Positions 60,237 through 64,000 of a stretch of DNA of 64,000 bases are shown one piece after another. Position 1 is the first letter of the stretch. The number at the start of each line of letters is the position of its first letter. The notes below the pieces were generated by a model. That model worked only from the letters and a program-made list of their open reading frames with translations. It did no database searches and was not told the DNA's origin. The position numbers and the translations under genes are program-made. This DNA comes from Anaerolineaceae bacterium (GTDB lineage: Bacteria > Chloroflexota > Anaerolineae > Anaerolineales > Anaerolineaceae), in contig WOYY01000025.1 of assembly GCA_011620555.1 (NCBI GenBank), positions 35,843 to 99,842 of the forward strand. Reading direction: 5' to 3'.

Positions 60237-61346
60237 ATGATGGAAAAATCAAAATTCAGCTACGATCTGGTCGCCCAGGATGGCCGCGCCCGAGCCGGCG
60301 TCTTCCACACACCGCATGGCGACATCCCAACCCCGATCTTTGCCCCGGTGGGCACGCAGGCCTCGGTGAAATCCCTCACCCAGCGCCACCTGCAGGAACT
60401 GGATGCCAAGCTGATCCTCTCCAATACTTACCACCTCTACCTGCGGCCGGGCGATGAATTGATCGCCGAGCTGGGCGGCCTGCACCCGTTCATGTCCTGG
60501 GACCGGCCAATCCTGACGGATTCGGGCGGCTTCCAGGTCTTCTCGCTTTCCGACATGCGCCAGGTGGACGAGGACGGCGTGACCTTCAAGAGCCATCTCG
60601 ATGGAGCCACCCACCGCTTAACGCCTGAAAAATCCATCGCGATCCAGGAGAACCTCGGTTCGGACATCATCATGGCTTTTGACGAGTGCGCTGATCCCTA
60701 CCAGCGGGACTACATTGAAGCCGCAATGCACCGCACCCACCGCTGGGCCGAGCGCTGCAAAGCCGCCCAGGCCCGGGATGACCAGGCCCTTTTTGGCATC
60801 GTCCAGGGCGGCATCTATCCCGAACTCCGGGAGCAATCTGCTGAATTTATCCGCTCGCTGGACCTGCCGGGCAATGCTATCGGCGGCCTCTCGGTCGGCG
60901 AGACCAAGGAAGAAATGCACGCCATGCTGGAGATCGTGGACCAGATCCTCCCGCAGGACAAGCCCCGCTACCTGATGGGCGTCGGCACGCCGCAGGACCT
61001 GGTGGAAGGCGTCCGGCGGGGCGTGGACATCTTCGATTGCGTCCTCCCCACCCGCCTGGCCCGCCACTCCGCCGCGATGACTGATTCCGGCCGGCTGAAC
61101 ATGATGAACGCCCAATTCGCCCGGGATGAGCGGCCGATCAGCGCCACCTGCGAGTGCTACACCTGCCAGAATTACTCCCGAGCCTATCTCCGCCACCTGA
61201 TCCAGGCCAAGGAGTTGCTGGCCGGCACGCTACTCTCAATCCACAACATTCACACGCTACTCAGCCTGACCCGCAGGATGCGCCAGTCAATCCTGGATGG
61301 GCAGTTCGATGAATTTGCATATAATTACCTGGCCAACTTCGATTAA
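60237..61346 (+). CDS. tgt: queuine tRNA-ribosyltransferase
   Basis: LTDSGGFQVFSLS, FGIVQGGIYPELREQSA, GGLSVGE, CECYTCQNYSRAYLRHL. Confidence 0.96.
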   Translation: MMEKSKFSYDLVAQDGRARAGVFHTPHGDIPTPIFAPVGTQASVKSLTQRHLQELDAKLILSNTYHLYLRPGDELIAELGGLHPFMSWDRPILTDSGGFQVFSLSDMRQVDEDGVTFKSHLDGATHRLTPEKSIAIQENLGSDIIMAFDECADPYQRDYIEAAMHRTHRWAERCKAAQARDDQALFGIVQGGIYPELREQSAEFIRSLDLPGNAIGGLSVGETKEEMHAMLEIVDQILPQDKPRYLMGVGTPQDLVEGVRRGVDIFDCVLPTRLARHSAAMTDSGRLNMMNAQFARDERPISATCECYTCQNYSRAYLRHLIQAKELLAGTLLSIHNIHTLLSLTRRMRQSILDGQFDEFAYNYLANFD

Positions 61347-61361
61347 TCAAAGGAGCCTTCC

Positions 61362-62186
61362 ATGACCCTACTCCAGGCCATCATTCTCGGGATCGTGCAG
61401 GGGCTGACCGAATTCCTCCCGATCTCCAGCTCCGGGCATCTGGTTGCCCTGCCTTTCCTTTTGAACTGGGACCTGCCTGCCAAGCAGATGTTCATCTTCG
61501 ATGTCCTCGTGCAACTCGGCACGCTGGCAGGGGTGATTGTCTATTTCTGGAATGACCTGATCGCAATCCTCAAAGGCTTCTTCCGGGACCTTTTCTCCGG
61601 CAAGCCCTTTGCCAGCCACGAAGCCCGGATGGGCTGGCTGCTGATCGTCGCGACCATCCCCGCGGGGCTGGCCGGCCTCTTCCTGAACGACCTGGTTGAA
61701 CAGGCTTTCTCCTCCCCACTGGCAACCGGAATCGCCCTGCTGGTGACGGCCGTGATGCTGCTGGCCGGTGAAAAGGTCAGCAGGAAAATCGGAGACCTGG
61801 AGGACATCAATTTTGGCACCGCGCTGGTGATGGGCCTGATGCAGGTCCTGGCGCTCTTTCCCGGCATCTCCCGCTCCGGCGCCACCATTTCCGGCGGGAT
61901 GTTCCGCAACCTCAAACGGGAATCCGCCGGTAAATTCTCGTTCCTGATGTCCATCCCGATCATGCTGGCCGCGGGCGGCCTTTCCACCTACCAGATGGTC
62001 ACAGAAGGGTCTGACCTGGCTTCCTTCCTGCCCATCATGCTGGCCGGCTTCCTAACGGCGATGGTCGTGGGCTACCTATCCATCCGCTGGCTGCTCAAGT
62101 TCCTGGTGAACCACTCCCTGGCTTATTTCTCGATCTACTGCGCGGCGCTGGGCAGCCTCATCCTCCTGATCGGCTGGCTGCGGTAA
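61362..62186 (+). CDS. uppP: undecaprenyl-diphosphatase
   Basis: LGIVQGLTEFLPISSSGHL; FPGISRSGATISGGM. Confidence 0.95.
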   Translation: MTLLQAIILGIVQGLTEFLPISSSGHLVALPFLLNWDLPAKQMFIFDVLVQLGTLAGVIVYFWNDLIAILKGFFRDLFSGKPFASHEARMGWLLIVATIPAGLAGLFLNDLVEQAFSSPLATGIALLVTAVMLLAGEKVSRKIGDLEDINFGTALVMGLMQVLALFPGISRSGATISGGMFRNLKRESAGKFSFLMSIPIMLAAGGLSTYQMVTEGSDLASFLPIMLAGFLTAMVVGYLSIRWLLKFLVNHSLAYFSIYCAALGSLILLIGWLR

Positions 62187-62190
62187 GGCC

Positions 62191-62925
62191 ATGAAAAGCC
62201 GAATTTGGCTCGGACTGCTCCTGGCTCTGCTGGCCCTCCTGACCGCCTGCGCCCCATCCGCGCCTTCAGACAGCCCCGCTCTGGAAGTGGTCCATTTGCA
62301 GACCACGGCCGCGCTGGCGCGCTGGCTGCCCAAGGCCGCGGATTGCGCCGGCGCGATCCCGAACCTGGGCGTCGCCAGCGAGATCGCCGAACCCGACGCA
62401 CTCAGTCTGGCCAGCGCCGACCTGATCCTGCGCCTGGGCGCCCGCCAGGCCGAAGACCCCTTCACCGCCGTGATGGGGCGCGAAAGCCTGGTCCTGGTCG
62501 CCGGAGATCAGGTCCCCGTCCGTTCGCTCTCCATTGACACCCTGCAATCGCTCTATGCGGGAGACTGGACACGGTGGTCAGAGCTGCCGGAAGCGGACAG
62601 CACTGCTGCGGACCTCCCCGTCATCCTGCTGAGCTACCCGGCAGGGCATGAATTGGAAGCCCTCTTCTCCCAGACCTATCTCGGAGGCTCGCCGATCCTC
62701 GGCAGCCCCCAGCCCTATGCCTCCCCGGAGGGACTGGCCGAGAGGCTGAACGCCAGCCCCGGCGCCATCGGCTACACTCTTTCCAGCCTCGTTCCCGTGG
62801 GTTACCGGACGGTCCCGGTGACCGGCCTGGCAGCCGACCCCGTTTTCTACGTCCTGGCGGTCACGGCCGAAGAACCGACAGGCGAGCTACGGCAGCTTTT
62901 GCTCTGCCTGCAAAATGCCGAGTGA
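62191..62925 (+). CDS. lipoprotein, PstS/PBP-like substrate-binding domain
   Basis: lipobox LLTAC; SIDTLQSLYAGDWTRWSEL, SPGAIGYTLSSL. Confidence 0.7.
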   Translation: MKSRIWLGLLLALLALLTACAPSAPSDSPALEVVHLQTTAALARWLPKAADCAGAIPNLGVASEIAEPDALSLASADLILRLGARQAEDPFTAVMGRESLVLVAGDQVPVRSLSIDTLQSLYAGDWTRWSELPEADSTAADLPVILLSYPAGHELEALFSQTYLGGSPILGSPQPYASPEGLAERLNASPGAIGYTLSSLVPVGYRTVPVTGLAADPVFYVLAVTAEEPTGELRQLLLCLQNAE

Positions 62926-63744
62926 ATCGATCAGCCCCGGCAGATGGCTGGCGAGGAAAGCCCCGGTTTCCTTCCTGATCCTGATTCCCCCATCCTTTGC
63001 GATCTTCTGGTTAAAAAAGTCCAGCATCGCCGCCGCTTTCTGGTTGGAGATGTCATCTTCCACGTCCCACAACGAAAAAGCGTAACTGACCAGCGCCTGG
63101 CCCTTTGTCACCCAGAGGTCCGACTCATACAAATCCAGCCGTACCTCAGCGAACTGTGAGGTCAGGCGATCCCAGCCATTTTGCAGGCTGAAACGCCGGC
63201 GGTCGCTGTCGGGAATCCTGAAACCCGGCTGGAACTCCTCAAGCAGGGTATACAAATCCACCATGTGGGTTGCGCCGTTGGTCGCGGCGATAAAAAGCCC
63301 ATCGGGTTTGAGCGCCCGGGCGCATTCCGCGACGGCCAGTTCAATGGTTGGAACGTGGTAAAGCATGTGGTTCGCGGTCACCCGGTCATAGCGGGCATCC
63401 TGAAAGGGCAAATCCTGGGCATCGCCGCTCAGATAATTGAAACGCCAGTCCGCCGCGCCCATCCCCGCGCGCCCGCTCCTGAGCATCCCGATCGAAAGGT
63501 CCATCAGGTCAAACCGGGCGGAATTTGGGAACAAAGCCGCATTGGCCTGCCACTGGGTCGCATTCCCGCAGCCCACCGCCAGGACTTGCTGACCTTCACC
63601 CACCGCGAGGTGTTGGTAGACCCAGGTTGTCCAGGGCACAGACGCCGTGCTGTAAAGGTCATGCAAAGCGATCCTGGAATTCAAATTGTTCGGTGAACGG
63701 TACTGCTCGCCTTTTAAATACGCCTGATCGGTGAACTTGCTCAT
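62887..63744 (-). CDS. class I SAM-dependent methyltransferase
   Basis: VLAVGCGNATQWQANAALFP; DLPFQDARYDRVTANHMLYHVP. Confidence 0.88.
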   Translation of the reverse strand: MSKFTDQAYLKGEQYRSPNNLNSRIALHDLYSTASVPWTTWVYQHLAVGEGQQVLAVGCGNATQWQANAALFPNSARFDLMDLSIGMLRSGRAGMGAADWRFNYLSGDAQDLPFQDARYDRVTANHMLYHVPTIELAVAECARALKPDGLFIAATNGATHMVDLYTLLEEFQPGFRIPDSDRRRFSLQNGWDRLTSQFAEVRLDLYESDLWVTKGQALVSYAFSLWDVEDDISNQKAAAMLDFFNQKIAKDGGIRIRKETGAFLASHLPGLIDSLGILQAEQKLP

Positions 63745-63836
63745 GCGCCCTCCGCAGTCACAGGTCTGAAATTCATGCTCCCACCTGCCCCCATTCTATC
63801 ATTGAACCCGAGGGCAGCTCTCAAAATGGGCCTTGC

Positions 63837-63893
63837 TTGACACTGACTTTCAAAGGGATTATATTTAGCAAGCATCCCAAAAATGCAGGATGC
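63837..63893 (+). promoter_or_regulatory. cold-shock gene promoter (TTGACA-17-TATATT) and 5'-UTR hairpin
   Basis: TTGACA 63837-63842; TATATT 63860-63865; GCATCC...GGATGC at 63872-63893. Confidence 0.65.
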
Positions 63894-63932
63894 GTGGAAC
63901 TTTAAAAAATCCTAGTCAGATGGAGTATCAGC

Positions 63933-64000
63933 ATGGCAGAACGTTATGTCGGAACCGTCAAATGGTTCAGCGCCCCAAAAGGGTATGGTTTCATTGGTCG
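63933..64000 (+). CDS. cold-shock protein, truncated by window end
   Basis: MAERYVGTVKWFSAPKGYGFIGR... RNP1-type motif. Confidence 0.93.
   Translation, partial: MAERYVGTVKWFSAPKGYGFIG

Overview
The window looks chromosomal, with Chloroflexi/Anaerolineae-like gene content (a lineage inference, not tested). I found no rRNA, tRNA, CRISPR array, intact transposon or prophage. From left to right it contains: a tmRNA (ssrA) on the minus strand; a carbohydrate ABC operon; two secreted lipoproteins, one an EEP-type nuclease; a stand-alone SpoIIE/PP2C-like phosphatase; an epimerase, FmdB and a KDSR-like SDR; a block of ~215-bp imperfect tandem repeats; an mrfA-mrfB-like helicase/exonuclease pair in which the helicase carries an HNH domain; yebC-ruvC-trmH-ruvA; a three-gene operon of two divergent kinase-like proteins plus a TPR/TM/SH3b-like protein; a beta-galactan locus (GH53, MalFG-like permeases, a sugar-binding protein with an extra C-terminal beta-domain, GH2, LacI); add with a GNAT pseudogene; an aquaporin remnant; comM; a LacI-controlled sugar operon with GH13_18 phosphorylase and GT4; a purine/nucleoside module (BMP transporter plus Mo-hydroxylase); a polar amino acid ABC operon behind a possible attenuator with a basic leader peptide; rpiB, PHP, alr, tgt, uppP, an orphan binding protein, a methyltransferase, and the start of a cold-shock gene. 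Main candidates for follow-up are the tandem kinase/TPR module with the shared motif D-x-K-x2-H-x-Y-W-[DN]-x5-V-x2-[IL]-D-W-[GN], the HNH-containing MrfA-like helicase, the leader-peptide attenuator, and a full-length GNAT frame broken only by three TGA codons.
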